From Chrysemys picta bellii (taxonomy: Eukaryota; Chordata; Testudines; Emydidae), in assembly GCF_011386835.1 (NCBI RefSeq), contig NC_088798.1:1488001-1552000 (forward strand): a DNA stretch of 64,000 nucleotides, written 5' to 3'. Below are positions 1 through 10,775 of this stretch, piece by piece. Within the stretch, counting starts at the first letter, position 1. Each line of letters starts with the position of its first letter. Position numbers and translations under genes: made by a program. The notes under the pieces were generated by a model, which ran no database searches, was not told where the DNA came from, and was given only the letters and a program-made list of their open reading frames with translations.

Positions 1-2
1 TC

Positions 3-713
3 GTGGTCAGTGATGAGCTGAAACAACTCAATATGGATATCGCATCCCTCCAAGAAACACAGCTAGGATCAAGCAGATCTCTCAGAGAAAAAGACTACAC
101 ATTTTTCTGGCAGGGGATAAGTGTAGAAGAAACGCGAGAGCACGGAGTGGTATTTGCCATCAAGAGCTCCCTTCTGGGGATGGTTGAGCCACCTACAGCT
201 GGATCAGAAAGAATTTTGGCACTATGCTTGTTCACATCTGAGGGCCCAGTCAACCTTATGAGTGTTTATGCCCCAACACTCTCTTCATCTTCTGACATCA
301 AGGACCAGTTCTGCGTCCAGTTGAACACCACCATCAGCAAGATTCTGGAACACAAATATGTTTTCCTGCTAGGGGACTTTAATGCAAGGGTGGGAGTTGA
401 TCATGAAGCATGGACCAGATGTCTTGGTCAACACGGAACTGGTAAGATGAATGGAAATGGTCAGAGACTGCTAGAATTTTGTTCCTATTACAATCTCTGT
501 GTAACAAACTCATTCTTCCAGACAAAGCCGCAACACAAAGTGTCTTGGAAACATCCCAGATCTGGCCACTGGCACCAAGTGGATCTTATCATCACAAGGC
601 GTACCAACCTTAACATCCTCCTCATTACCTTCAATTATCAAAGTGCTGATTGCGACACAGACCACTCTCTGGTATGCAGCAAGGTCAGACTTAAACCAAA
701 GAAAACACACTGA
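3..713 (+). pseudogene. LINE apurinic-type endonuclease domain (intact frame)
   Basis: This is an open frame of 236 codons covering most of an exonuclease-endonuclease-phosphatase fold. Visible motifs are LQETQLG (catalytic Glu, near residue 16), LLGDFNARVG (GDFN motif, near residue 122) and TDHSLV near the end (the SDH-type catalytic His). Family knowledge says this domain nicks the chromosomal target site. The frame is open at the left window edge, so the apparent Met start is probably internal. It stops at 713, and the reading then moves frame in the linker, so the full polyprotein can no longer be made. Confidence 0.85.
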
Positions 714-817
714 TCTAAAGTAAAAAGATGTCCTCGTATTAACATCAGTGCCATAGCGGACCAAGAAAAGTCACAGGAGTACAAGAACATACTACAACAA
801 GCCCTTGACACCAGTGA

Positions 818-3054
818 TTGTGCCGCAAGCACCCAGCTGAAGTGGGAGCAACTGAAGAACACAATCTACGATGCAGCTCTGTCAGCCTTTGGGAAGAAGG
901 AAACAAGACCAACGACTGGTTTGACGGTATATTCCAGTGTGTTGACACCAGTCATAGAGGCCAAATACATAGCCCAAACCATCTACAAGAAAGACCTAGA
1001 TGAAAAAGCCTTACAAGCACCGAGAGTGGCAAGAACCAAGGTACAACAAACTGCTCGACGCTGCGCCAATGACTATTGGCTGCACTTATGTGTAAGCATC
1101 CAAGTAGCAGCTGATGGAGGCAACATCAGAAACATGTATGACGAGATCAAGAAAGCCGTGGGTCCAACTTAAAAAAAGACAGCCCCATTGAAATCAACAA
1201 CCGGGGAAACAATCAACGACCGCAGCAAGCAGATGGATCACTGGGTAGAACACTACTCTGAGCTTTACTCTTGTGAAAATATTGTTACGGATGCAGCCAT
1301 CAGCGCCACAGAAAGCCTACCTTTTATGAACCAACTTGACGATGAACCAACTGTCGAGGAGCTTAGCTTTGCCATAGATGGCCTCCCCAATGGAAAAGCC
1401 CCTGGAAAAGACTGCATACCATCTGAGGTCATAAATGCGGAAAACCTGTTCTACTGCAACATCTTCATGATTGCTCTGTCTGTGCTGGAAAGAAGGCGAA
1501 GTACCACAAGAAATGAGAGATGCCAACATCATCTCTCTCTCTCTAAAAACAAGAGTGACACGAGCGACTGTAAGAACTATCGTGGCATTTCCCTTCTTAG
1601 CATTATGGGAAAAGCCTTTGCCCGAGTTGCCCTGAACAGACTTCAGAGCCTTGCAGACAGAATCTATCCTGAATCACAGTGCGGCATTCAGAGCAGAAAG
1701 GTCTACTATCGACATGATCTTCTCGCTGAGATAACTACAAGAGAAATGCAGAGAACAAAAGAAGCCCCTCTACATAGCCTTCATCGATCTCACAAAGGCT
1801 TTTGACTTTGTCAGTAGAAGTGGACTATTCATGCTTCTAGAAAAGATTGGATGTCCCCCCAAGCTCTTAAGCATGATTCGATCCTTCCATGAAAAGATGT
1901 ACGGCACAGTGTCCAATATGACAGCTCAGTGTCTGAGGCTTTCCAGATTCATAGCAGAGTTAAGCAAGGCCGTGTACTTGCCCCAACTCTGTTTGGGATC
2001 TTCTCTTCTCTGCTACTGAAACAAGCTTTTGGTTACTGAACTGAGGGACTCTACTTGCATGCAAGATCTGATGGAAAGCTGTTCAATCTTGCAAGACTCA
2101 CAAAACTCAGGAGGCCCTTATCTAACACCTCCTCTTTGCTGATGACACAGCAGTGACACCCCACACAGAAGCTCATCTTCAAAGCCTAATGGACAGTTTT
2201 CCAAAGCCTGCCAATACTTCGGGCTTACTATAAGCCTAAAAAAGACTAACATAATGTGCCAAGGATTTGAGGAAGCACCCTCCATCAAGATCAACGACTG
2301 TGAATGTGAAATGCTGAACGAGTTAACATACCAGGGGTCCACTATTGCAGTCAACCTTTCACTTGAAACCAAACTCAACATCCGCATTGGAAAAGTGACC
2401 TCAACAATGTCTAGACAAGAGGGTATGGCAAAGCAACAAACGGACAGAACACACAACGATCTGTGTGTGTGGAGCGTGTGTGATCAGCACACTTTTGTAT
2501 GGGAGTGAGACAGGGACCTTAGACGCTCATCAGGAAAAGAGGCTCATCAGCTTTCATATGCGTTGCCTTCATCAGATCTTTGGACTCTCCTGTAGGGACA
2601 GAGTCACCAACACTGAGGTGCTCAAGAGGGCCAGCATACAAACACTCCTCAAACAGAGACACCTCTGCTGGCTTGGCCATGGGTGCTGAATGAGTGATGG
2701 GTACATACCAAAGGACATCCTCTATGGCGAACTGGCATCTAGTAAAAGACCCAAAGGATGCCCAAAATTGTGTTTCAAGGATGTGTGCAAGCGAGGCCTT
2801 AAAGAAATGGACATGGAGGTGGACAAATGGGAAGATCACACTCAAGACCACAGCCTTTGGAAACAAGAGCTTAACAAAGGTGTCTGGAGTTCTGAGAGGA
2901 AGCCATCCAGTTTAGCAGAGGAGAAAAGAGCTTGCAGAAGGCAGAGCCCAAAGGTCGAAACGTCACCTTTAAATGTGACAGATACGGCAGAGATTGTTTC
3001 TCTCAAGTGGGTCTCTTCAGCCATGTTTGCGGCTGCCAAAAAGCCAACTGAGTA
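818..3054 (+). pseudogene. LINE reverse transcriptase and C-terminal zinc finger, frameshifted
   Basis: Several open segments in changing frames together read as a LINE RT. They include a GKAPGKD-type N-terminal block near 1400, NYRGISLLSIMGKAFARV near 1578, a QCGIQ block near 1678, and the catalytic FADD motif intact at 2134-2145. Downstream are LTYQGSTI, YGSET and LLKQRHLCWLGH blocks typical of the RT-distal region. The last part carries a cysteine and histidine cluster (2971-3036) in which one expected Cys of the first pair reads Tyr. At least three frame changes (around 713, 1800 and 2030) make it a dead copy. Confidence 0.8.
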
Positions 3055-3120
3055 AATTCTTTATCTCTCAGGAGTGCATACCCATGGTCTCTCGAGACTG
3101 AAGGATGCCTACTACTATTA

Positions 3121-3615
3121 CATGACAGAATTGCGAGAAGTCTTCTCAATCCATTACTAACTTTCCAGAGACCCAGTGCACACCATCCATCCATCTTTTC
3201 ACTGGTTGACCCCTACTGTCATGACCCTCCACCATTCCTTCCATAGTAACTTTCTTCAGGTTATTTCCATATCTACTCCTAGTGTGACCAAAGTACATAA
3301 GTTTCCATCTGTTGACATCAGTTTTCTCTCCATTAATATTTATAATGTAGGCATTTTTCGGTTTTTCATCCAGGAGATACCTTAGAATCTTTGCTAGCAC
3401 CACATTTCAAAAGCTTCAGTTTTCTTCTTGTCAGAAGCATTAACTTCCCATGATTCACATCCACACCTTGTCTCACACCCTGGCCAGGGGAGAACCACTC
3501 ATTATAATTGAACTCATTGAAAGTCTCTACCACCACCAACAGACCATGGTGTAAATAGCAGATGAATATAGTATTACAGTAAACCGGAAACAGCAGATTA
3601 GCAGTCTCAGCCATA
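3121..3615 (-). mobile_element. RTE-like LINE 3' fragment (RT-distal domain)
   Basis: Read on the minus strand, the segment gives an EAFEMWC-like block followed by a region containing WKLMYFGH, VTMEGMVEGHDSRGQPVKRW and a C-terminal tail. These blocks are characteristic of the region after the RT in RTE/BovB-like LINEs. Nothing of the catalytic palm is present, so this is a 5'-truncated copy. Its 3' end lies within a few bases of the 3' end of the plus-strand LINE to the left. Confidence 0.65.
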
Positions 3616-3720
3616 GGTTTGGAATACCTGGACTCCCTGGAATGCCAGGTTCAAATCCTGGCAGGGATGACTCCGCTTTTTCTACTGACATAAGTGAATT
3701 CTACATGATGCAGTTTATGA
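3590..3720 (+). repeat. Possible tRNA-derived SINE remnant
   Basis: A B-box-like motif GGTTCAAATCC occurs near 3650, inside a small palindrome (CCAGG...CCTGG). No convincing A box was found upstream. This may be the tRNA-derived part of an old SINE or chance. Confidence 0.3.
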
Positions 3721-3959
3721 TGCCAGGGTCTGTTGGAGAAAACCTTAACAAATTGAGGGGCTTTCTGTCCCGTCAGTACTTCACTGTTCAAACAGTAAAG
3801 ATCCAATGTCACTGCAGAGTTAGAGTTTGCCTGGTGTATCTAGAATGTTACCCTCTTTCCTATACATACACACATCCTTACACACTTTACAGTGTGCTGT
3901 GGTCTGGCTGACTGACATATCATGCTCCAACTCCCGACTGCATTTTAGTGGTTCTGGGG

Positions 3960-4110
3960 TCTTTTGAGTTAAAAAGAGCCTCTTTCTGTGTATGTAAAAT
4001 ATTTACCTCTCTCACAGTAGTGCCTGAGTTATCTGATGTTTGTAAACTACTTTGAGTTCCTTGATTGGACGGCACGGTCCAAGTCCACATAATCATCATT
4101 ATTGATTAGT
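3960..4110 (+). repeat. MIR-type SINE 3' fragment
   Basis: The order 'cctctctcacag', then 'tttgtaaactactttgagttcc', follows the core and 3' end of MIR/CORE-SINEs on the plus strand. It is diverged, as expected for an old amniote repeat. Confidence 0.5.
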
Positions 4111-4164
4111 AGTACTGCTCTCTGTTTGACAGGAGCCAGCAGTCTTGGTGACTCAATTATTTAG

Positions 4165-4275
4165 TTAGGGTGAGATTTTTCAAAATCACCTAAGGAAGTG
4201 AAGAACACAAACCCCATTGAAAGTCACAGTGGGACTTGTGCTGCTAACTCCGTAGGCACTTTTTAAAATCCCACC
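4165..4275. repeat. Foldback (hairpin) repeat, copy 1
   Basis: The left arm (GAGATTTTTCAAAATCACCT) is mirrored about 90 bases later by a GGCACTTTTTAAAATC arm. The centre reads CCATTGAAAGTCA. The element is an imperfect inverted repeat with no coding content. Similar foldback segments occur at 7135, 20120, 30605 and 40517. Confidence 0.5.
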
Positions 4276-4329
4276 TTTACTGTTTTCCTTTGTATGATAG
4301 TAGCACCAACCAGGAGAGGGACCCTATTG

Positions 4330-4560
4330 CACTGTGCCCTGCACACAGACATAGCAAGGATAGTCCCTACTCTGAAGAGTTTACAACATAAATAGACAAG
4401 ACTGCGAAAGGAAGTATTATTACTTTCACTTTATAGATGAGGAACAGATGGATAAAGTAATGAGAATTAAGATCTGGCAGATCTGAGAATTGTCCCCGTA
4501 TCTCCAGAATCTTCAGCCTGTGCCTTAACCACGAGCCTATGAAGCTTCTAAGAAAGGAAA
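4330..4560 (-). repeat. MIR-type SINE, minus strand
   Basis: The segment contains 'gagtttacaacataaatagacaag', 'tttatagatgaggaa' and 'cttaaccacgagc', which is the reverse complement of the MIR core with its control-like tRNA part at the right. It is diverged. Confidence 0.6.
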
Positions 4561-5399
4561 TTCCCAAGTAGGAATAACTTTTCCTTTTCTCAAACTCCCA
4601 TCTATTCCCAAATGTGTATAAACTACATTGCTTAGATGTAAATAGCTCTTATTATTAAATCAACAGAAGGAAGCTGTTCCTTAAAATGCAGCTTTTGTAG
4701 CATATATGGGTGTTCCCTTGCCATGAGAGAGGTTATGTTGTGATAAATGGGCCTACAAATTTCCACTAATTGTTCAACTGTAAAAAGTGAGAGAAAGTTC
4801 ATAAAGTGCCACAATAAGTGATCACAACAAACATTGATGAGAAAAGAGACAGACTGAATTAGTCCAAACAGAAAGGGCTGTACTGATTCCACTCAAGGAC
4901 TGTGTTAAGATGATTGGTAAACGAGGAGTAGAGGAATGGAAATCAATGAACCAAAATTGGTGTGTTTAAAATTTGTCGATTGGAGGTTTTAACTTTGTTT
5001 AAAACTGTTCAGTGTTGATAGTGACTGGTCTTGTTAACACCTTTAACTCTTTGGATCTGCATATTCAATCTAAATGAATACATCAGATCCCAAAGCCAAC
5101 TGGTGTGGGAGGACAAAATAACTAGAGGCAGGATCCATGTAGGCAATGCTTGGAGAAGAAAGAACAGTTCTGGTGGTAACTGAGATTCTTTGAGAGGACT
5201 GTCTGCATGGATCCACACTACTCGCCTTCTCTCGCTACTATTTTAGAACCGTATCAAAATGTCATTGTTGAATAGTTGCTATCAATGGTGCAGTATATCT
5301 CTAGTGCCGTAGGACCATTTCTCATCAGTTTTTTGTTTGGAATAATAATTTTTGTGTAGTGGCTTGCATCTAGGTATCTCCATTAATGATTTATGCCTT
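4561..5399. other. No recognisable feature
   Basis: AT-rich unique-looking sequence. No coherent protein frame and no repeat that I recognise. Confidence 0.5.
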
Positions 5400-5575
5400 G
5401 CAATATATCTGTAATATGGATGAGTAGTAGTATCTCCATTTTGCGGATGGGGAGCAGAGGCACAGAGAGGTTTGCTCAAGGTCACACAGTAAGTCTGTTG
5501 CAAAGTTGTGTACTAGACTCAAATCTCCTCTCTCCTAGTGCCAAGCTTTAACCACTTAGACTGTGTGTCAGTTAC
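5400..5575 (-). repeat. MIR-type SINE, minus strand
   Basis: The phrase 'gcggatggggagcagaggcacagagagg', followed by 'gctcaaggtcacacagtaagt' and 'tttaaccacttagac', is the reverse complement of a MIR, with the core and tRNA-like parts in the expected order. It is well enough preserved to be clear by eye. Confidence 0.75.
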
Positions 5576-5822
5576 TGCTCTTTTCTTTAGGCTTCTGTAT
5601 CTGGAGTCACTGCTCGGCCCGTGACCGGCTGTGCTATTAGGCCACTTCCCAATAGAACAAGGGCAGCTCTGTCTGTTTGGCTGTCCAAAGGTTCCATCCC
5701 CTTTCAAGTCTAAACAGTGGCTGATGGCTGTAGGCTAGTAGAAATCTGCTTTGTAATTGGATTAAAATGTTTGAAACTTGTCCGGTAAGTAATATTTCCA
5801 CTGACATCTTACTTCTAGCAAG

Positions 5823-5996
5823 TACACCTCTGCCCCGGTATAACGCCACCCGATAGAACCCAAATTCTGATCACGCGGTAAAGCAGGGCTGCACGCTCTG
5901 GCGGATCAAAGCAAGTTCAATATAACGCGGTTTCACCTATAACGCGGTAAGATTTTTTGGCTCCCCAGGACAGCGTTATATCGGGGTAGAGGTGTA
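5823..5996. mobile_element. Tc1/mariner-like MITE, copy 1
   Basis: A 174-base non-coding element with terminal inverted repeats: the left end is TACACCTCTGCCCCGGTATA, and the right end reads the same way on the other strand (TACACCTCTACCCCGATATA). It is flanked by TA. The inside repeats 'ataacgcgg' motifs three times, which is an unusually CpG-rich stretch for this area. A second copy lies at 11738-11937. The superfamily assignment rests on the TA flank and TIR form; no transposase is present. Confidence 0.75.
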
Positions 5997-6599
5997 GTAG
6001 AAAAATAGCCTGAACAAGTGGTTCTCTGTTACCTTTTAGTCTTCACTTCCTTTTGGAGAGGCAGCCATCTAAAATAGTATCTGGATAGCTTTAATTCCTT
6101 CCTGGAGCGTCACTTTCCTAAGAGTTTGAAGTCCCGCAATAGAAGTAGTGATTTAGTGGTGTTTCAGATATTTCTGACCCCACGGTGGTTTGATATTCTC
6201 CCATAGTAGTGTAAAAAACAAACAAAAAAACTTTTGTTTCTGTTAAGATTCTTCATAGCTGTTTTGGAGAAGCACGGTTAAGGAAAAGATTTAAATAATA
6301 AAAGGATCAGGGTGACACACTCAGCATTTACATACCCTGGAAAGTCTTGACTCTCATCCTTTTTTCCACAGGCCTCCAGAACTAGCATCAAAGTATGCAA
6401 ATTTCTCTGAGGGAGTTTGCAAACCTGGGTATGCATCAGCGCTCATGACTTCCATCTTCCCAAAGTAAGTGATCAGTTCCCCAGTGTTTGTAATTGACAG
6501 CCCTGCTCTTCCCAAACTGTCTTCCCCCTCTGCATGCAGGATTCTCGGTAGGCCTGGCTTGACATGAGTAATTGGCTGTGAATGAGGCCTCCCCATTTA
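5997..6599. other. No recognisable feature
   Basis: No coherent frame, repeat or RNA gene was recognised. Confidence 0.45.
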
Positions 6600-7060
6600 C
6601 CTCCCTAATCCTGTCTCCCCAGAAATGATCAGCAGGCTGGGAACAGAATATCTGTACTGGCTAAGATAAGGGGGGATACCCAGGGAACCATTTACTGTTG
6701 ACAAGATAATAATGAATCCGATAAACCTGGAATGTAAGATGAAGTAAAGAGCAAGTCGTGCATGGACAACATGTGTTGTACATGGGTTGGTTCCTACAAA
6801 GCGACCAAGCCAATGCCAGAACATGTGATGCAATGTATAGTAAATACAATGTAATGTATAAATGTATATAAAGGAAGAGGTTTGCTGTGCAGCTTTGGAT
6901 GTGTGGTATACTCTGTACCCACCCCCTATGCTAGAGCCTGATCGACTCAAGCGTAGTTTGATTGTATGCTAGTAAAGGAGCCTGAGTGATGAGACTGGAA
7001 TTGAACTGAGTTTGTGGGGAACCAAGTGAAGAGGTCTCAGGGGAACCTCAGTATGCTACT
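6600..7060 (+). mobile_element. Probable solo LTR of an endogenous retrovirus-like element
   Basis: There is no coding content, but the layout is that of an LTR. A TATA-like box (TATATAAAGG) is at 6865-6874. About 100 bases downstream is an AGTAAAGGAG motif, a decayed polyadenylation signal, followed by a short U5-like region. The ends are not precise and no target duplication was found, so the boundaries are approximate. It could also be a fragment of another repeat with a chance TATA. Confidence 0.45.
6865..6980 (+). promoter_or_regulatory. LTR TATA box and degenerate poly(A) signal
   Basis: TATATAAAGG at 6865-6874 and AGTAAAGGAG at 6971-6980 have the spacing expected of an LTR promoter and R-region polyadenylation signal. 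The second motif departs from AATAAA. Confidence 0.35.
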
Positions 7061-7134
7061 CGTAGGTAGCTTGTCTTGTAGATGGTTGCTGCTTTATTTT
7101 GCTATTCTAGTTCCACTGGAAACTGGAACATAAA

Positions 7135-7215
7135 GCCCCTTGTAAAATCCTGGCTTTATGGAAATCAATGGGGTTTTTCCATTGACTTCAGTCGGGCCAG
7201 GATTTCACCCCATGA
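7135..7215. repeat. Foldback (hairpin) repeat, copy 2
   Basis: AAATCCTGGCTTTATGG is mirrored by CGGGCCAGGATTT, with AATCAATGG and CCATTGACTT pairing around the centre. A related partial unit (TGCAACTCCATTGAAACG) follows at about 7270-7325. Confidence 0.5.
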
Positions 7216-7460
7216 CTCTACAGTACGGTATCTTCAATGATGCAAGTAGTAGCTCAACAAAGAGTGTAGGCTCAGTGCCAAATTCACCGCTGGTGTAAGC
7301 AGGTGCAACTCCATTGAAACGACAAGTGCAGCTTTATTTGTAAAATGAGATTTCGCATGGTCACTCTGGCATAAATAATCCCATCGCTGGGAAATGGCAT
7401 ATGGCTCACAGCTCTCAATGTGATGGCATTGTCTCAGATTCATGGAGAACTCTGAATAGT

Positions 7461-8400
7461 TTTAATACAGGGTATTCCCATTCGGCCTTGCCACTGCCCC
7501 CAGTGTCTTGACCAAGTCTTTCTGGTAACAGCAGTTCATTTCAGACAGAATGTCTTCTTCAGTTTCCCCATCTTGACGATTGGCTTCTCATTGCCAAGAC
7601 ACGTCAGGAAGCCTATAAGTCAACCTCATCAGTGCTTCAGCTACTTTCCTCTCTAGGAGTCAGTGTGAATTGGAAAAGTCTGTTTTTGCTCCACTGTGGA
7701 CTATAGACTTCATAGGGGCCACTGTAGATCCAGTCATGGTGAGAATTTACCTATCAAGGGACATCAACAACCATAAGCAACCTAATAGATCAGGTTATGT
7801 ACAACTCTCAAGCTCCAGTCAGATCTTGTTTTTCCCTCCTGGGGCACATGGCTTCATGTACTTACATTACCCTAGTCACCTGACTCCACTTAGATTGCCT
7901 TCAGACGGCGCTCCAGACCAAACACAGTATAATACCATAACAAGAATTTCTTCCAGAGTCACGTCTACCCTGAAGTGGTGGAAGTATTTCCGTCAGGTAC
8001 ATGTAGGCGTCCCCTTCCTATTGTTCTTGACAGGCAAGGTGATGGTTACAGACACTTCTGTCTTACTGGTGGGCCCACATGGACAGCCATATGGCACAGA
8101 GCGCTTGGAGATCCTTAAAGACCGGGATGCACATCAACCTTCTGGCACCCTGACTAATCCAAGAAGCTTGCAAGGTTTGTTTACAATTCATCTGTCCCAA
8201 CATGTCCACATAATGTCAGACGACAAGACAACCCTCTTTTTCACCAACAAACAGGGAGGGACGAAATCAGTCCCCTATGTGTAGAAGCAGTTGCCCTGTG
8301 GAATGGTGTATCAGATATTGAATCAGCCTGTCCGCAGCTTATCGAATGTGTTGGTGGACACCCTCAGCAGGCATTTTGCCATTGATCGCATGACTCAGTA
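7461..8400 (+). pseudogene. DIRS reverse transcriptase-RNase H remnant
   Basis: The longest piece is a 204-codon frame (7670-8284) starting inside RT just after the LDDW box. It contains VTDTSVLLVGPHG (first RNase H acidic block) and MSDDKTTLFFTNKQGGT (the central D and QGG block). After the stop at 8282, LSNVLVDTLSRHF at about 8338-8375 supplies the last RNase H motif in another frame. At least one frameshift also separates the FGLATAPS block from the LDDW block. The apparent Met start at 7670 is internal and has no meaning. Confidence 0.7.
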
Positions 8401-9045
8401 GTAGATAGCTTCCTCGTTCAGTGTGCTCCCCCACTCGGGATCTTTTTGCCCTTTGAATGAACAAGAACAGCAACATATATTGGTGCAGAGGAGCTCTAGG
8501 ACTATGCTGTTAGGTCGATGCTCTCGTTCTTCCCAGGCAGACCACCTGAGCTATGCCTTTCTTCCCTTACCGCTCCTACCTCAGGTGTTTCGGAAAACTC
8601 GTCAGGACAGGGCACCGTCCTCATCACCCCCAGTTGTCGCGCAGACAGTTTTGGTTCTCAAATCTCCTGTGATGGTCATCTCGTCCTCCATTCAGCATCC
8701 AGTCCTTTCCCAATCTCTTGACCCAGGAGAAGGGCAGGATCAAGCATCCCAATCCCAAAGTCTTACTCAACATCTGCAGAGCAGCTACATGGAGTTCCAG
8801 CCCCACGTTTGAGAGACCGTATGCGCTAGTGCAGGACTGCACCGCATCCTTTGCGACAGCAGTTCTCCGAACGGCTCTGCATCCTTGCATCCTCCTCCTG
8901 CTGGTCAGTTACCCACAGTGGAATACACATAGGGACCAGCACTCAAAGAAGCAGAGGAAATTACTTAACTTGTGGTACAAATAGGGACCACACATCTCAA
9001 AGAGCTTCCATTTACCACACGGAAAGTAACTTCCTCTTTCCATGT
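7461..9045 (+). mobile_element. DIRS-type retrotransposon fragment, copy 1 (RT and RNase H)
   Basis: Translated pieces follow DIRS order. FPFGLATAPSVLTKSF is at about 7475-7520 (RT). PHLDDWLLIAK is at 7566-7598 (RT catalytic YLDD box, here HLDD). RNase H blocks follow to about 8390, and then a degraded post-RNase H region to about 8880. The element ends in two related copies of the DIRS internal complementary-type sequence (near 8910-8975 and 8978-9045). No tyrosine recombinase catalytic region is seen. DIRS elements integrate with a tyrosine recombinase instead of a DDE integrase, so this copy could not have moved on its own. Confidence 0.75.
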
Positions 9046-9544
9046 AATCACAAAATTCCTGAAGCTGGGCCTTTTGAGAAAAACACCATGGGCTAGATAC
9101 ACAAGGGGAGTTAGGCACTCCAGTGCTTAGCATTGCAATACCTAACTTTTAGGTGCCTTGCTGCCTAGAGGAATTCACAACCCTGAGTTAGGCAATGCCT
9201 GGGGAGAGTGAGGTGCCTTTAAAAAAAAGGGGGGGGGGGCGGAGCGGCATGCTGAGTGGGGAGCCGCCTTAGCTAGTCAGTAGGAAATGTTGGGGGGCGG
9301 GGATGCCCCCCAAATGGAGTTAGGCTGGAGGGAGGTGCTGTGAACCCTCTCCTGGAGTTAGATGCCTAACCCAGATCAGCCCTTTCTCACGCGCATGAGG
9401 AAGTGCTGGTGCCTCCCTTATGCTCAGTTCTCTGGCCCAGGTGAGTGCTGAGTTGTAATGTTGTACTCACTCACTCTGGCCCAATGACGGTATATTTCAG
9501 ACAAAGGGGATATCTTCAACAGGAGGGATTGAGAGAGCCCCGCT
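9046..9544. other. Low-complexity and short repeat-like sequence
   Basis: Contains an A8-G11 homopolymer junction at about 9221-9239 and TTAGGCA/TAGGTGCCT pairs near 9110-9190 that resemble the foldback repeats elsewhere in the window. No coding content. Confidence 0.4.
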
Positions 9545-9690
9545 CCAAAACACCTCCTGTAGCCCATTGGTCAGGGCACTCACCTGGGATGTGGGAGAGC
9601 TGGGTCCAAGTCCCTCTCTGAATCAGGCGGAGAAGGGATTTGAACCCAGGTCTCCCGCATCCTGAGTTAGTGCCACTGGGCTTGTGGATG
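9545..9690. repeat. tRNA-like palindromic SINE-type repeat
   Basis: The left part 'cattggtcagggcactcacctgggatgtgggag', with a GGTCCAAGTCC motif, resembles tRNA A- and B-box regions. The right part repeats the same in reverse (GGGATTTGAACCCAGGTCTC). The two halves form an inverted repeat of tRNA-like sequence. A real tRNA is excluded because no cloverleaf closes. Confidence 0.4.
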
Positions 9691-10675
9691 CCACCGCTCA
9701 CACCATATTTTGTGCAGAACCTGATCTGATAGCCATGTTCTTAGGCATTCTCTGGGCACCTCGACCAGAACAGGTCCTGAGGGCAAGATGCGGGGAAACA
9801 CGGAGTTTGTGAAGCCTGCTGAAGCTTAGGCATGATTTAGGCACTGAGCTGCTTGGTGCTGTCAGAACTCGGGTGGCTTCGTGCAGGCCCAGTGTTGCTG
9901 GTCTCTCCGGCAGTGGGGAACCAGCTCTCATTTTCCCAGCCTGGCAGTGGGTCACACCAGAATGAGGCTATTGCTGCAAGATTACAGTATTTTCATTGAA
10001 GCTCCTTTCATTCTTAATCTCCAGTCTCTGCCGTCTGTTACTTGGCCTATCTGCCATGGAAAATCTACATGCAAGAGAGTGTATATAATTTTAGCAATGA
10101 TTTCAGCGGCATTATAGCAGATTCTTAGTATGAGAGTAAAAAATACATCTGTTGTAGAAAGAGGAGTAACTAAATAAGGAGGGGAGGATGTTAAAAGCTG
10201 AATAAAATAGTTACCTCTTGTTTTACTGAAGTAATGGGCTTTGTTTTATATTAACTGATTCCACATATTGAAAATGTTGAAGTTGAATAAAGCCATACTT
10301 TAAAGTCTTTGAAACTAAAAGTCCTTTGTCTCTGCCTTCCCTGTCTAGGGGGAGAGGTCTGAAACTGACTGGTGCGTATGCCACCTTTAGAAAAAGCAAC
10401 AAAACAAAAAGCAGACCTCCCGATTTGCTGTGAAGGGAGACGAACAGCCTCTCTCTCAGGAATGTGGCTGCTAAAAATCTATTTTGCTTGCTTGAGAGTA
10501 GACTAGAGAATGATCACCACAGTATTTGCATGTCAAAAGGATACCCCTAACCTCTGAGAAGGGTTGAGCTGCAGAGGCTTTGAAATAGCTAACAGTGAGA
10601 GGGGAATGCTGGATTGTGAGGCTGAAAATGACTCGTCATAGGGGCAGGGCAAGACTATTTAATATAGCCATAAAG
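9691..10675. other. No recognisable feature
   Basis: No repeat family or protein frame recognised. The right half is AT-rich. Confidence 0.45.
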
Positions 10676-10775
10676 TTTAAGGCCCAAAGAGACCATTATG
10701 ATCACCTAGTCTGACCTCCTGCATAGTACAGGCCAGAGAACTTCACCCAGTGATTCTGATATCTGTCATATCCTA

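Larger units (their letters stand above)
1..3117 (+). mobile_element. APE-type non-LTR retrotransposon (LINE), near complete, 5' end outside window
   Basis: This is one LINE in sense orientation. In order it shows an endonuclease domain (about 3-713), a linker, a reverse transcriptase domain broken by frameshifts (about 1188-2450), the conserved region downstream of the RT (about 2465-2890) and a C-terminal zinc finger (2971-3036). It ends near 3117 in a short 3' UTR with a TACTACTATTA tail. The product would nick target DNA and prime reverse transcription of its own RNA. The element continues left of the window. The clade is unresolved: endonuclease-RT-zinc finger order and the GKAPG-type linker fit vertebrate RTE-like or Proto2-like LINEs. 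Database models sometimes mislabel such ORFs as host craniofacial development proteins. Confidence 0.85.

Noticed and set aside
3..713. Host protein resembling craniofacial development protein 2
   Set aside because: The frame is a LINE endonuclease and is followed in order by RT and zinc finger sequence of the same element.
9545..9690. tRNA gene pair in opposite orientation
   Set aside because: The tRNA-like halves have mismatched stems; better read as a palindromic SINE-type repeat.
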